Part shown: positions 32,760 to 44,000 of the stretch, piece by piece
How positions within the stretch are numbered: the stretch's first letter is position 1
How the letters are laid out: each line of letters opens with the position of its first letter
Program-made: the position numbers and the translations under genes
The notes under the pieces: generated by a model
Databases searched by the model: none
Seen by the model: the letters and a program-made list of their open reading frames with translations, nothing else
What the model was told of the DNA's origin: nothing
Assembly: GCA_022605425.2 (NCBI GenBank)
Contig: CM061246.1
Coordinates: forward strand, 1,854,501 to 1,918,500
DNA: 64,000 nt
Reading direction: 5' to 3'
Source: Hamiltosporidium tvaerminnensis
Taxonomy: Eukaryota; Microsporidia; Dubosqiidae

Positions 32760-33480
32760 AAAGAGGTGGAGGGTGGATAACCACTTAAAAAACTTTCTGC
32801 TTGGCAATGAGTATATGAAACTGGTATGAGGTCATTGTTTGGATTTTTGGTTAGAATAAAACCACATTGCATCTTTGTTTGTTCCATGGGAGTTGTTATG
32901 AGGAGGAGAAGTCTACGAAAAAGCGAAACTTTCTCTAAAAATTTATTTGAAGTTTTTTATGTAACAAGATTGCAGACCGCTGCTGAATATGTAGGTAATT
33001 GCCATGTAAAAGCACTGAAACCTAGCCTTGCTCACTCGGGTTAGAAGACTTAGCGCCCAGGAGATATAAAAATAAAAACCATTAAAAGCCGGAAGAGCTA
33101 CGTAGTAGGTTATGTCTGTTAGTATGGCATTGTACTGTCAAGGTAGACCCCATGTAAGTCTCTGAAATATATCTTAGCTAAAAGTTTATTTGGTTCAGAA
33201 AGTCTAGAGTAAGTGGAAATGCTGCATAATCTTGGAGGTATCCAGAAAGGGCTTCGATTACACCCCATGAAACGAACATTTCTGAATTCTAGGCAACTAC
33301 CTCGCCTATTAATTAGGTTCTACACACCCGTAGATGAAAGGCTTTGGGGCGTAGGTATCGCAGAAGTGTCCGATAGTGTGTTATGGTAGCAGTTATTTAT
33401 GTTAAACCTAGAACAGCATCAATTCCATGAAAACAAATATAAAACTTGCCGCTTTTTAAAAAGAGGTAATACTTTTAAAC
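32760..33480 (+). repeat. dispersed repeat family B, full-length copy (B2)
   Basis: About 720 bases. 5' end GGTGGAGGGTGGATAACCAC, interior GTAGGTAATTGCCATGTAAA, GAAGACTTAGCGCCCAGGAG, CTGAAATATATCTTAGCTAA, TCGCAGAAGTGTCCGATAG, and 3' end AACCTAGAACAGCATCAATT followed by AACTTGCCGCTTTTTAAAAA. A 72-codon frame at 32826-33044 is not kept open in the other copies, so the repeat is non-coding. No clear Pol III boxes. Confidence 0.85.
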
Positions 33481-34440
33481 AATGTGCTTTATTAGTATTA
33501 TTTGAAAATATATAAACTGAAATGACCACCTTATATAATCATCAGTCGCCAAAAGGATACCTTTTAAATAGTATCAATTAAATTTTTGATTAAAATCAAA
33601 CCAAAATTTTTAAGCGAACGAACAAAAAGAAGTAAAAGATTTAGAAAGAGATAAATAAAACCTCTAAATACATTCATTTGGTCTTCCACAAAATATTTTT
33701 TATAAGTTTATGTATAGGATACCAACACCTAATCTTAAAAGATAGGCGTTCATTCAAATGTATATACACGATATTTAATATTTAATAATTAGTATATCTT
33801 AAATAAATTTGTAAAATATTATCTTTCAAAACATATTTATTCAGTATAATCATAATAAACCTATTTAAAAATATTTTAAGCAAATTGATTATATTTAAAA
33901 TTAAATGTAATTAAAAATAAATATTAATAGAATTCGGATCTACTTTTAAAAAATTTATTCGTAAAAGTTTGAATATAATAAAAAAAAAGCAAAAATTAAC
34001 TTTACATTTATAGTTTGTCAAAGTTTTTCAAATTTTTTCACATTTTATTATAAAACTAGTATAAATAATATTTTCAAGAAATTTATTGCTTTGATATAAA
34101 CAGATAAAAAATTAAAAATACTTTGATAAAAAGAAAAAAGAAATTTGAATTTAAGTGTTTAAAAAAATTGAAATTTATTTTTTTTAAACATTTATTCACC
34201 ATAAATTTGTATAAAACTTTGTCTCAAAAAGTATAAATTTTTGTTCTAAAATTCAAATTTCATTAAATTTTGGTTTTGTTTTTCTAATATAAAAATATAA
34301 AATAAAAGAAAAATAATATTTTATATAGAATTTCCCAAGTATAGTTTAATATTTCCTATAATATTGCAATTGAAATAAGTTTTAAATAATTTCATTTCAT
34401 TGGTTTTTATCATTTAGTTTTTTTAAAAAAAAATTAGAAA
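33481..34440. other. AT-rich spacer upstream of the TRAPP gene
   Basis: No gene seen. Confidence 0.4.
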
Positions 34441-34443
34441 CCC
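34441..34443 (+). promoter_or_regulatory. CCC motif before TRAPP-subunit start
   Basis: ACCCTTTAGAAATATGG: CCC nine bases upstream of the ATG at 34453. Confidence 0.45.
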
Positions 34444-34452
34444 TTTAGAAAT

Positions 34453-34944
34453 ATGGCGCTACCTCTTTCTAATTTCGCATCTTTTTTAATGTGCGGGTAC
34501 TTACAACAAATTTTAGAATCGAAAGGTGATTGTGAGAAGAAATTAGAGACACTTGGAAAGGATATTGGTATGAAATTTTTGGAAATATATGAGATAAGGC
34601 GTTCAAATAAGATTGTGGATATATTGGAAAGTATTACTTATACGTTTTTGCCTAAAATATATACTAGTAATCGGTATGTAGAGAAATCTAAAGATTTTGA
34701 AAATGTGTTTTTAATTATTGAAGATACGCCTTTTTTTGGCAAATATATTTCTGCTCCTAAAAGATGTGAAGGTTTTTGTGCAGATAGTATTACTGGTGGT
34801 ATTATAAGTGTGGTGTTGACTTCTTTTGGATATAAGAATACCGTGACTGCTTGTCTTTCGCCAAGCAAAAATATTTTAACAAAAGTAGTTTATGTTATTA
34901 AAATAAACACAGAAGATTTACAACGAGAGAAAAGATATAGTTAA
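34453..34944 (+). CDS. TRAPP complex subunit, TRAPPC5/Trs31-like
   Basis: 163 aa with the Bet3-family fold. TRAPP tethers ER-derived vesicles and acts as a Rab1/Ypt1 exchange factor at the Golgi. N-terminal LPLSNFASFLMCGYLQQILE fits the SxxAFxxL opening helix of TRAPPC5; ETLGKDIGMKFLEIYEIRR matches LxxLGxxVGxxLLEL..R; IVDILESITYTFLPKIYTS follows. The second half FLIIEDTPFFGKYISAPKRC, EGFCADSITGGIISVVLTSF, GYKNTVTACLSP matches the TRAPPC5 pattern in which the hydrophobic acyl-pocket helices lie. Shorter than Trs31 of yeast (283 aa) because of lost insertions. TRAPPC5 is preferred over Bet3 (TRAPPC3) by the YISAPKxxxGFCADSITGGII stretch, though the two are related. Convergent with the forkhead gene. 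Confidence 0.75.
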   Translation: MALPLSNFASFLMCGYLQQILESKGDCEKKLETLGKDIGMKFLEIYEIRRSNKIVDILESITYTFLPKIYTSNRYVEKSKDFENVFLIIEDTPFFGKYISAPKRCEGFCADSITGGIISVVLTSFGYKNTVTACLSPSKNILTKVVYVIKINTEDLQREKRYS

Positions 34945-34959
34945 AAATATATAGCAAAT

Positions 34960-35230
34960 TCTAATGCAGATTAATATTTTTTTAAGAATGTATAATTAAT
35001 AATTGAAAAGATATAGCAAGTTTTTATACGATCTAATAATTTTTCAAAAGTATAACTAATAATTAAAAATCTATAGCAAATTTTTATGCGATCTAGTGAT
35101 TATTTAAAACTGTAGTATTAATAATTGTAAAGATATGGCAATTTTTTATGCGATCTAGTAATTTTTTTATTTACAGAGAAAATATCATTAATAATTAAAA
35201 AGATATAGCAAGTTTTTATGCAATGCAATA
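34960..35230. repeat. tandem repeat between TRAPP and forkhead genes
   Basis: Four to five degenerate ~65-70-base units built on ATTAATAATTAAAAAGATAT and GCAAGTTTTTATGCGATCTA, located in the convergent 3' spacer. Confidence 0.85.
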
Positions 35231-35271
35231 AAATTAAAAAATATATATTGTACAAGTTTATTTCAAGATTA

Positions 35272-36378
35272 TTATTTGTTTGTGCCTAGGTTATTTACAT
35301 TTAAAAAATTATTTGCTTGATCTAAATAATCGTATCTTCGATTTGAAGAATCTATTTTTCTATGTGAAAGCCCTCCTCCTTTTGAATAGATAGAATCAAA
35401 TCTTTTATAAAAATCATGTATTTCATCTTTATTTATACTATTTAAATTTATAAAACTATAACTATGCGATCCGTTCATACTATCAGTATTAAAAATAGGA
35501 GAATCTGTTATTTTCTTTGGTTTCTTTTTTCTTGGCTCATCATTATCACTAACAATATTAGGATCTAACGCCCAGTATCCACCTTTACCAGGAGATCCTT
35601 TACTTCTAGCGATTTTAACAAAACATTTATTTAAAGAAAGATTGTGACGAATAGAATTTTTCCAAACACCGTCTGCATTTTTAAAATATTCATAATTATT
35701 TACAATCCATGTATAAATTTCATTCAAAGTGAGTTGTGGTTTTCCACCTTTTTTGAGTGCCATCGTAATTAATTGTGCATATGAATACGGTGGTTTTTCC
35801 GAGTTAATTTTACTTTCTACTTCTGTTTCATCTGCTATTACCTTGGGATTAATACATGCAATAGGTTTGCCTCTTTCCTTGGAATAGAATTGTAGAGTGC
35901 TGTCATTTTTAAAAATATCTTTTTCAAAATAATTATTGCTCTGCTGATTTCTTATGTCCTGAACCATACTAGAAGATAGTTCATTTGAAAAATAATTTTG
36001 AAACAATTTGAATCTTGGTGTTTGTGTTTCTTTAATCAATTGATTTGTACATTTTTCAGAATTTAAAATATTTCTAATTTCCATATTTTTTTCATTCATC
36101 TGAAAATTCGTATTGCTTAAGTTTAATTTTCTTTTAAACAAAATATTTCTATTTTCTATTTTATTTTCATCACAATTTTCAAATGATTTACCATTATTTG
36201 TATAATTATCGTGATTTAAATGACCAGGTTTCTCTACTTTGACTTCATTTGTCTGGTTTGAAGAAAAAGATTTGACATTTTTGAAATTGATATCATTATA
36301 ATCCACAATCATAGGCCCTGTTGTACTATAATCAAATGGATAATAAAATCCAACTCTATCATTTCCAATAAAATACAT
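35272..36378 (-). CDS. forkhead (winged-helix) transcription factor
   Basis: 368 aa from the ATG at 36378; the open frame extends ten codons further upstream only through a GTG, and a CCC motif 15 bases before this ATG supports it. Residues ~195-273 are a forkhead domain: EKPPYSYAQLITMALKKGG, then LTLNEIYTWIVNNYEYFKNA, WKNSIRHNLSLNKCFVKIAR (recognition helix) and GGYWALDP. A basic stretch EPRKKKPKK follows directly, a likely nuclear localisation signal. The N-terminal ~190 residues are Asn-rich and disordered. No FHA domain is present, unlike yeast Fkh1/Fkh2, so it is closer to Fhl1/Hcm1-like or other short fungal forkheads; which one is unclear. Likely nuclear DNA-binding regulator. Confidence 0.9.
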   Translation of the reverse strand: MYFIGNDRVGFYYPFDYSTTGPMIVDYNDINFKNVKSFSSNQTNEVKVEKPGHLNHDNYTNNGKSFENCDENKIENRNILFKRKLNLSNTNFQMNEKNMEIRNILNSEKCTNQLIKETQTPRFKLFQNYFSNELSSSMVQDIRNQQSNNYFEKDIFKNDSTLQFYSKERGKPIACINPKVIADETEVESKINSEKPPYSYAQLITMALKKGGKPQLTLNEIYTWIVNNYEYFKNADGVWKNSIRHNLSLNKCFVKIARSKGSPGKGGYWALDPNIVSDNDEPRKKKPKKITDSPIFNTDSMNGSHSYSFINLNSINKDEIHDFYKRFDSIYSKGGGLSHRKIDSSNRRYDYLDQANNFLNVNNLGTNK

Positions 36379-36392
36379 GTAATAGATAATTT

Positions 36393-36395
36393 GGG
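36393..36395 (-). promoter_or_regulatory. CCC motif before forkhead start
   Basis: Minus strand ATACCCAAATTATC; CCC 15 bases before the ATG at 36378. It favours that ATG over upstream alternatives. Confidence 0.4.
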
Positions 36396-38784
36396 TATTT
36401 TTTAACACTAAATTTAATTTTATATTCTAGAATTTTAATAATTCCTTAAAAAGATACAAAAAATGTATTTAAAATTTTATAATACCAAATTTATAAATTA
36501 ATTAGAAATTCCTAATAAAATTTGTTATATTTAAAACAAAGACTTTATACGATTTAAAAAATAATTTTACGTAAAAATTAAACAAAAAAATAAAACTTTA
36601 AAAAATATTTAAATTTCACTTTTCTTTAAAACTTTACACGAGTTCACTTAAATTGTAATTAATATTTTTTATTTAATTAATTTTTTAAATCTAAAAGACT
36701 TTCAAATTGACATATTCTGATTATGCAATGATAAATTTTTTTAAAAATATCTTATTTTCATAAATCATTCTATTTATTTCTTTATAATATAAATGAAAAC
36801 ATATTCTACGATTAATCTTAATGACTTTATAAAATTCTATTAATTTATCACTTAAAAATTTGAATAATCATTTATATTTTTCATTTAATTAATTAAATTA
36901 AATTTTTAATATAAAGATATATCTTTAAAGCCTTAATTAATAATTTTAAGATATTATTCTTTTATAAATCATTTAATAATTGTATTTTAGGATTTCTTTG
37001 AAATTCATGTGTTCTTTTAAAAAGTATTACATTATGAATACTTCTAAAGATTTTTTTATATTCTCTTAATTCATACTTTGGTTTTAATTTTCTAAAAATT
37101 AATCAATTTAATAAAATATCTCAAATGAAAAAAAAAAGTTTTATAAAAAATGATTTGATTTAAACAGATTATAAAGAATGATTTAAAATAAATTGATTAA
37201 AACTAATAAAATTGAATATTTTTATCTGTTAAATTAAAATTTTTATCGCCTTTCAATTACAAATTAGAATGCCCGATGAAAACTATTCGAATAAGGCGAA
37301 TTCATTTTATCTGCTTTTTATACAATAAATAAATTCTAATACAAATAAATTTAGTATTTTAACAATAAAATATTATAGATGAGTTATATTTTTACTAATT
37401 TACGATTATTGAAGCAAAAAAATATTGTTTTATTGTTTCTTTATTTCTTTTCTAAAATATTTATGGATTAGTCTCAGAGTTGAAATAAAATATAATTACT
37501 CTATAGCTTCTTTATTGCTTTATAAAATATTAATAGGATTTGTCCGAGAGTTGAAATTACTCTGAATTTTTTTATTTATTTTTGAAATTTATTCATTATA
37601 AGATTTTAAATCTGATTCTAATAGGAAATTGCTTATAATATATAAAAATATTTTCGTAATCATTTTATTTAGAATATCCTTTCTGATTCTAATTTATCTT
37701 TTAAATTTTAGAATACTTTTTTTGACTTTTGATGTCTACCATAATATACCTACTTTATTGACTTAAGAATGTTTTATAATACTACAACCACATTTATTTA
37801 AATTTATCTTATTTATAGTACAAATTACTTTTAGTCTTTCAATTTAAATACTTTTTATTTTCTTATCAAAAATTTAGAAATAATGTTATGTTTTTTTCTA
37901 ATACTGTAAATTTTTCTATCTAAAAATAATATATTTTTACATCTTCTTTCTATTACTCAGATTGAATTCAAGCGGGATATCCTTATAATCTTCTATACTT
38001 AGGATTTATAAACCAGACTATAAAAAATCCGAATCTATATAACCAACATAAAACGTAAAAAGTCATAATTCCTTTGTATAAGTGTCGAACTCTAATAATG
38101 AAAAAGGTTAAATTGAGAAATTTTGTATTTAATAGAATCAAAGTAATTAAATGGAAAATTTATAGATTAAAGTATTTAAAAATGTTTTTACTTTTTTCTA
38201 TTCCTTTCTTATATCTATCTGTTAATTTAAACAATTAAGATCTGCACAACTTATTTCTCATCACTAATCTATTAAGTTAGAGATATACATTTTATATTTA
38301 AAAATACAGTTATATTTTGAAATTAAAACACCAGTCTATTAGTTCAGTCTAAAACATTTAATTGTAAAATAATAGTATCTAAAATATTTAGAGTTTAATT
38401 AAAAAGAACTTCTGCCACCTAAAATCGTAATTCCCTTTAATAAAAAATCTAAATTATTTTATTAAGAAAATATGTAATATAGTTTTAGGTTTTTATAACG
38501 ATAATATTATTTTTTATATTAATATATTTTTATTAAATCTACATAATTAACTAAAATTTAGAATATTTATTTGTTTACTTTCGTCAATACAAATATTGAA
38601 CCAATAGAATATTCTTTAAAAAATATTTTATTTTTCTTAACAACTACCAATTACCATTTTATTAGATAGTATTTTAGTTTCAATATTTTGTAAAGATTTA
38701 GTATTCTTACCTCTTAGTATTCATTAAAAGATATTCTTACTACACGTTTTTACACTAAAATATTTGATAGGCAGAGAATTAACA
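36396..38784. other. 2.4 kb gene-free AT-rich stretch
   Basis: No open frame of note on either strand and no recognised repeat. Imperfect local duplications around 37430-37560 (TTTATTGCTTTATAAAATAT-type blocks with GAGTTGAAAT). Confidence 0.45.
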
Positions 38785-39335
38785 ACATTATAACTTTTCT
38801 ACTTGTAATGAATAAATGAAATTGGTGTGAAATTCATTTGTTCAAATTTTTAGTAAGATGAAAACTTCTTTCAGTTTCAGTATTTACGTAAAAAAATTTT
38901 TACCGAGAAGATAGTGTACGCAGTGTAACAAACTTTATACGAAGTTGGTTTGTAGTTTTTTATGTAACTAGATTGCAGACCGCAGTTGAATATGTAGGTA
39001 ATTGATATGTAAAAGGATGGGAACCTAGCTTTGTTCACTCGGGTTTGAAGATTTATGGACTAGGATATATAAAAACAAAACTCTTTAAAGCAAGGAATGC
39101 TAATTAGAAGGTTATACCTGTTAGTATGGCATTGCACTGTCTAAGTAGACCTCATATAAGTCTCTGAAATATATCTTAGCTAAAAGTTTATTGGGTTTAT
39201 AAAGTGTAGAGTAAGTGTTAATACTGCATAGTCTCTGGTAATCTCAATATGAGTTTCATTCTAAGATCACACATCATGAAACAAACAGAAACGATCTTTG
39301 AAACACCCTCGTCAATAACTTAGTTCTACAATATT
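38785..39335 (+). repeat. dispersed repeat family B, diverged copy (B3)
   Basis: Keeps AGATTGCAGACCGCAGTTGA, ATATGTAGGTAATTG, TAGTATGGCATTGCACTG, CTGAAATATATCTTAGCTAA and GTGTAGAGTAAGTGTTAATA. Both ends have decayed; the 3' terminal part is missing. Confidence 0.8.
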
Positions 39336-39599
39336 TTACTTAAATATTTATAATTTAGATATCACTCTAGTCCCCAAACAGGGGTAAGGAAGTAATTTTT
39401 TATTTTTAACTTATAATTACATTAATTTCATAACATTATAAAATATCTACTCTCTTAAAAGTTGTAATATTTTTCAATAAAAAGATATTCTTAAAATTCT
39501 TTTTAATTCTCATAAAACAAGATAACACTTAAACGAATAATAAGGAAGTGAAAAACAAAAACTATTTATTTACAATTAACACTCTATTATACACATATA

Positions 39600-39760
39600 T
39601 CTGTTATAGTTAACACCCTCCTATTGGTTTCACTTATTCAGGCAAATCATACTTAACAATACTAGTCATTAACACCCCTTTTTTACCAGTACCGTCCTTA
39701 TCACCCTCTTATTTATAGATACTCTTGATTAACACCCTTTTACTTATTGAACTCTTTATT
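39600..39760. repeat. degenerate start of AACACCCTC minisatellite
   Basis: Irregularly spaced AACACCC(T/C)(C/T) cores that become regular at 39761. Confidence 0.7.
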
Positions 39761-40312
39761 AACACCCTCTTACTCGATAGTACTAATCAGTAACACTACA
39801 TATTATAACGCCCTCTTATCACCACACCTTTTTACTTACTAGACTGTTTATTAACACCCTCTTATTCGATAGTGCTAATCAATAACACTACATATTATAA
39901 CACCCTCTTATCACCACACCTTTTTACTTACTAGACTCTTTATTAACACCCTCTTACTCAATAGTACTAATCAATAACACTACATATTATAACACCCTCT
40001 TATCACCACACCTTTTTACTTACTAGACTCTTTATTAACACCCTCTTACTCAATAGTACTAATCAATAACACTACATATTATAACGCCCTCTTATCACCA
40101 CACCTTTTTACTTACTAGACTGTTTATTAACACCCTCTTATTCGATAGTGCTAATCAATAACACTACATATTATAACCTCTTATCCCACACCTTTTTACT
40201 TATTAGACTCTTTATTAACACCCTCTTACTCAATAGTACTAATCAATAACACTACATATTATAACACCCTCTTATCACCACACCTTTCTCTATATCCCTA
40301 TACTTATCCCTA
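39761..40312. repeat. 92-bp minisatellite, six copies
   Basis: Units start (AACACCCTCTTA...) at 39761, 39853, 39945, 40037, 40129 and 40217, i.e. exactly 92 bases apart except one 88-base copy with a 4-base deletion. Variant sites repeat with period three (copies 1-3 resemble 4-6), giving a 276-base higher-order repeat. Each unit contains several AACACCCTC/TATCACCACACC cores. Confidence 0.95.
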
Positions 40313-40817
40313 TGCATATAACACTACATAATATTATAACACCTATAATAACATATAACACCTCAATCCTTCTTCTAACACCCTCTCTTACTAAATAACA
40401 CCTAACAATCTCACAATATAATTAGTATAACGTAACACCCTTTATATCATTTAATATGTACATTTCATATAATTTGTATTCTTTAAGAAGTGTTAGTAAA
40501 TATATTTGAAGGTTACTTGTTTTATTGTTAGGTAGCATATTAAGGGGTAAGAGATATAGGGATATTAGGTATATATTAGATTACATAAGGATATTAAGAA
40601 TATATTAGATTATTTATAGATATATATTAGATTAATTAGAGATATATAGAGATATTTATAGGGTACTAAGTAAAATAACCATAACAACTTTATACTTTAA
40701 AATGTAAATTTAGAATAAATAAAATATTAACTAACATATTCTTTACTTACAAATAACTCCCTCTTAAATATACTATATTACATATTACTAACACCCTCTT
40801 AACATACTCTTATAATT

Positions 40818-41030
40818 AACACCCTCTTAATAAACCTATATTACAATCCTTATCAATAACACCCTCTTAATAAACCTATATTACAATCCTTATCAATAAC
40901 ACCCTCTTAATAAACCTATATTACTGTCCTTATTATTAACACCCTCTTAATAAACCTATATTACAGTCCTTATTATTAACACCCTCTTAATAAACCTATA
41001 TTACTGTCCTTATTATTAACACCCTCTTAA
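40818..41030. repeat. 40-bp minisatellite, five full copies plus part
   Basis: AACACCCTCTTAATAAACCT followed by ATATTACA(A/G)TCCTTAT(C/T)A; starts at 40818, 40858, 40898, 40938, 40978, 41018. Perfect 40-base period. Shares the AACACCCTCTTA core with the 92-bp array and ends about 35 bases before the stop of the PTP3-like gene. Confidence 0.95.
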
Positions 41031-41065
41031 TACACTATACTCTTATTATCACATACTCTATCCTC

Positions 41066-44000
41066 TTACTTCCTGTTACTTATAACTCTACTCGGTGTTC
41101 CATTAACAATACTTCTTATTTTACCAGGCACTTTATAACTACCTTTTACAGTAGGAGTACTAACATTATAAGGTGTTACTACACGTGTTACACTATGAGG
41201 ATACCCATTACCACCAGCATACTGATATGTTGTTACAGAAGGGGTAGTTGAAGTAGCAGGTCTGGTTACAGGTACGTTATTAACTTTATTACTTACTTTA
41301 ACAGACTGTGGATTTGTATTACCATTGATTACCTTATAAGTACTACCAACACCTCCTTTAGGAACTGTATATGAAGTATAAGTAACCCCCCCTTTACCTC
41401 CTCCTTTACCTACTTGTTTTACTGTCTTAGTAATAGGACCATCTTTTGTTCGTTTACCTGTTATTTTACTTGTTAATCCTTTAACTCCTGGATGATTTTC
41501 TACGGTTCTTTTTTCTGAAACTTTTACTGGCATATAAACAGTTTTATTGATTTGTCTTGGTTGCATAACATACTTGGTCTCTGTTACAGTTACTTTCTTC
41601 TTAGTAGGTGCTGGTACAGTAATACTTTGTCCTAAAGTATTACCGATAAGATATAACACCATACTTTCTATATAACTAGAATTATCACCAAAAACTCTTG
41701 AAATTTCTTCTTTTAAATTTAAATAATTTTTATACGAATCCGGTGTGTTATAAGTCTTAATAAACGTATTTATAATATTCTTATCAAAACCTGAAACTTT
41801 ACTTTCGAATTCTTCTTCGCCTATATTTAAACTTTTACTTAAATCTTGTTTCTTATGCTTTAGACCGTCTATTACAGTGTCTCCTACACTTACCACTTTC
41901 TGTGTGACTAACTGTTTATTCTTTATTGTGTCTACATCTTCATCGTTGAGAGGTCGACTGGCACTCGCAATTATTATTTCTTTGGATTCGACAGGTAAGT
42001 GGTTAAAAGCATTTCTAACGTTTATTATTTCACTGGTTGTTGGATCAGTAACACTCTCTTCTAAACCTTTCTTACTTATAACTTCTTCGTAGGATTCTTT
42101 TCCTGGTTTTCCTTCGGTTATGTTCAAACTCGTGGATTTCTTGGCTTCTTCTTCTTTTTCTTCTAAAGGTAAAGTGTCTGTGCCTTGGATTATACCAACA
42201 CCCTCCTGTCCGGCTTCCTTAACGACTTTTTCGGGGACATGTGTGATATTTACAAGCGCATCACTGAGAGGAACTTGCTCAGCTACTCCGTACGGCGGAA
42301 CAAGTTTGACGTAGGATCGACCACTGGGATTTGTGATGACTTCTGCTGTCGTGTTATCAAGTTGGGCAATTTTTTTCCGTAATTCGTTTACTTCTGGATC
42401 GGCACTTCTCTGAACTCTGACAGGTGTGTTTATGGTGGGTCTAAGTCTCTTGCTGTATTTAGACCACGGCTCCATCTTCAAAGCACCTTTCGCTATGTCT
42501 AACCCGGTAGCACGACTTATGTCCAATTTATTGCCGTTTTTATCGACAAGCATGTGAACAGGGTCTGCATTTCTAGGACTCGGTACTTCCATTTCTGTTC
42601 CTGAAGCATCTGCCACATAATATCCTCTGCCTATTGGTATGTCTTTTCTTTCACCTGTATTTATCATATGAACAAGTTTAGAAGTATCTATATTGTCTTT
42701 TTCCATGTCTGGTTTAGCACTCTCATCGAAATAAACACGACCATCTTCTATATCTATCTTCTCTGCACTTTCTGGAATATTAAGGTTTCCATCTTCACCT
42801 TCTATAACATTTAAAGGAGAATCAAATTTCTTTTTGGTAATTTTATTTCGTAAATCGTCTTTAAGTTGATTTCTTTTTCTCTTTGCTGCTCCTTCTACTT
42901 CATTGTTGGCTGGTGGGTCATTGAAAGTCTTTAAAGGGAAATCCATTTTACCATTTCGTATGTCGACAGAGGATGTGTCATCAGGAACGGTTCCTATAAT
43001 TCCAAGCTCGGTGTTCTTATCTAAGAGAGGTGGTGGAATGTCATTACTAGTGAGATCAGCTGCGATACCAGATTCTATTTCTTTGTCCCATTCTTCTGGT
43101 CGGGGTGGAATGAGAGGACGGGGTGTGATTGGTACGCCTTCGTTTGCCATGTTGATTTGTGCTGCAATTTCGGCTGCCTTTTGTCTTTCCTTATCCGCAA
43201 GAAGTTCATTCATCCTTCTGTCTGCTGCACCGGCTGCTCGCGCTGCTATTTCATCTCTGTCTGCCATTTCTTGGGATGCTCGTGCAGCTTCTGCTAGACC
43301 TGCTTCTCTAGCTGCCTCTTCAAGTGCAATTGCTTCTTCATCTGGAATATAGATGGGCTCTTTTGTTAAGACAGGAACTATGGGTGGTTCGACAAATGGA
43401 ACAGGAAGTAATTCGTTGGCAACAGGAACAGCTGATTCAGCAGCAACACGAGCACCGATGGCTTCAGCTTGTTCCTTGGTTGCACCTGCGTCAAGAGCTG
43501 CCTGTTCGTGATCTACTGCTCGTTTAGCCAAAGCAGCTGCTTGTCCCTCAGCTGCGCCTTTTTCTGCTGCTTCTGCCATGTCCAAGGCCTCCTGTGTACG
43601 TGCTGCATCTTCAGCTGCGTCTCTTGCTGCCTTCGCAGCATCACGTGCTCGGGCCTCGGCTGCTACTCGGGCCGCTGCTCTTTCACCAGCTACGGCTGTT
43701 TCTGCATCGCTGGCTCCTGCAGCCCGAGCTGCTGCTCTCGCTTGTTTGGCAGCTTCCAACGCTTTCTCTGCATCTTCCTCTTCCTGTGGATTGTATTTGG
43801 CTCCAGCTCTTCTATTTTCTCTTTCGGCTGCAGCTCGAGCAGCAGCAGCTGCTTCTACATCAGTGGCTCCATTGGCTTTTGCTTCCAGTGCTGCCTTCAA
43901 CCCTGCCTCACCTGCACGAGGTGCTTCTCTTCCCATCGCAGCAGCTGCTTCTTCCATTTTAGCAAGATCTCCGTTTCTAGCGTGTGCTTCTGCTCGTTCA

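Noticed and set aside
32826-33044. 72-codon frame inside repeat B2
   Set aside because: Not conserved as an open frame in B3, B4 or B5.
39761-41030. CRISPR array or telomeric repeat
   Set aside because: Head-to-tail repeats without spacers; the organism is eukaryotic; the AACACCCTCTTA core is not a simple telomeric unit and genes lie on both sides.
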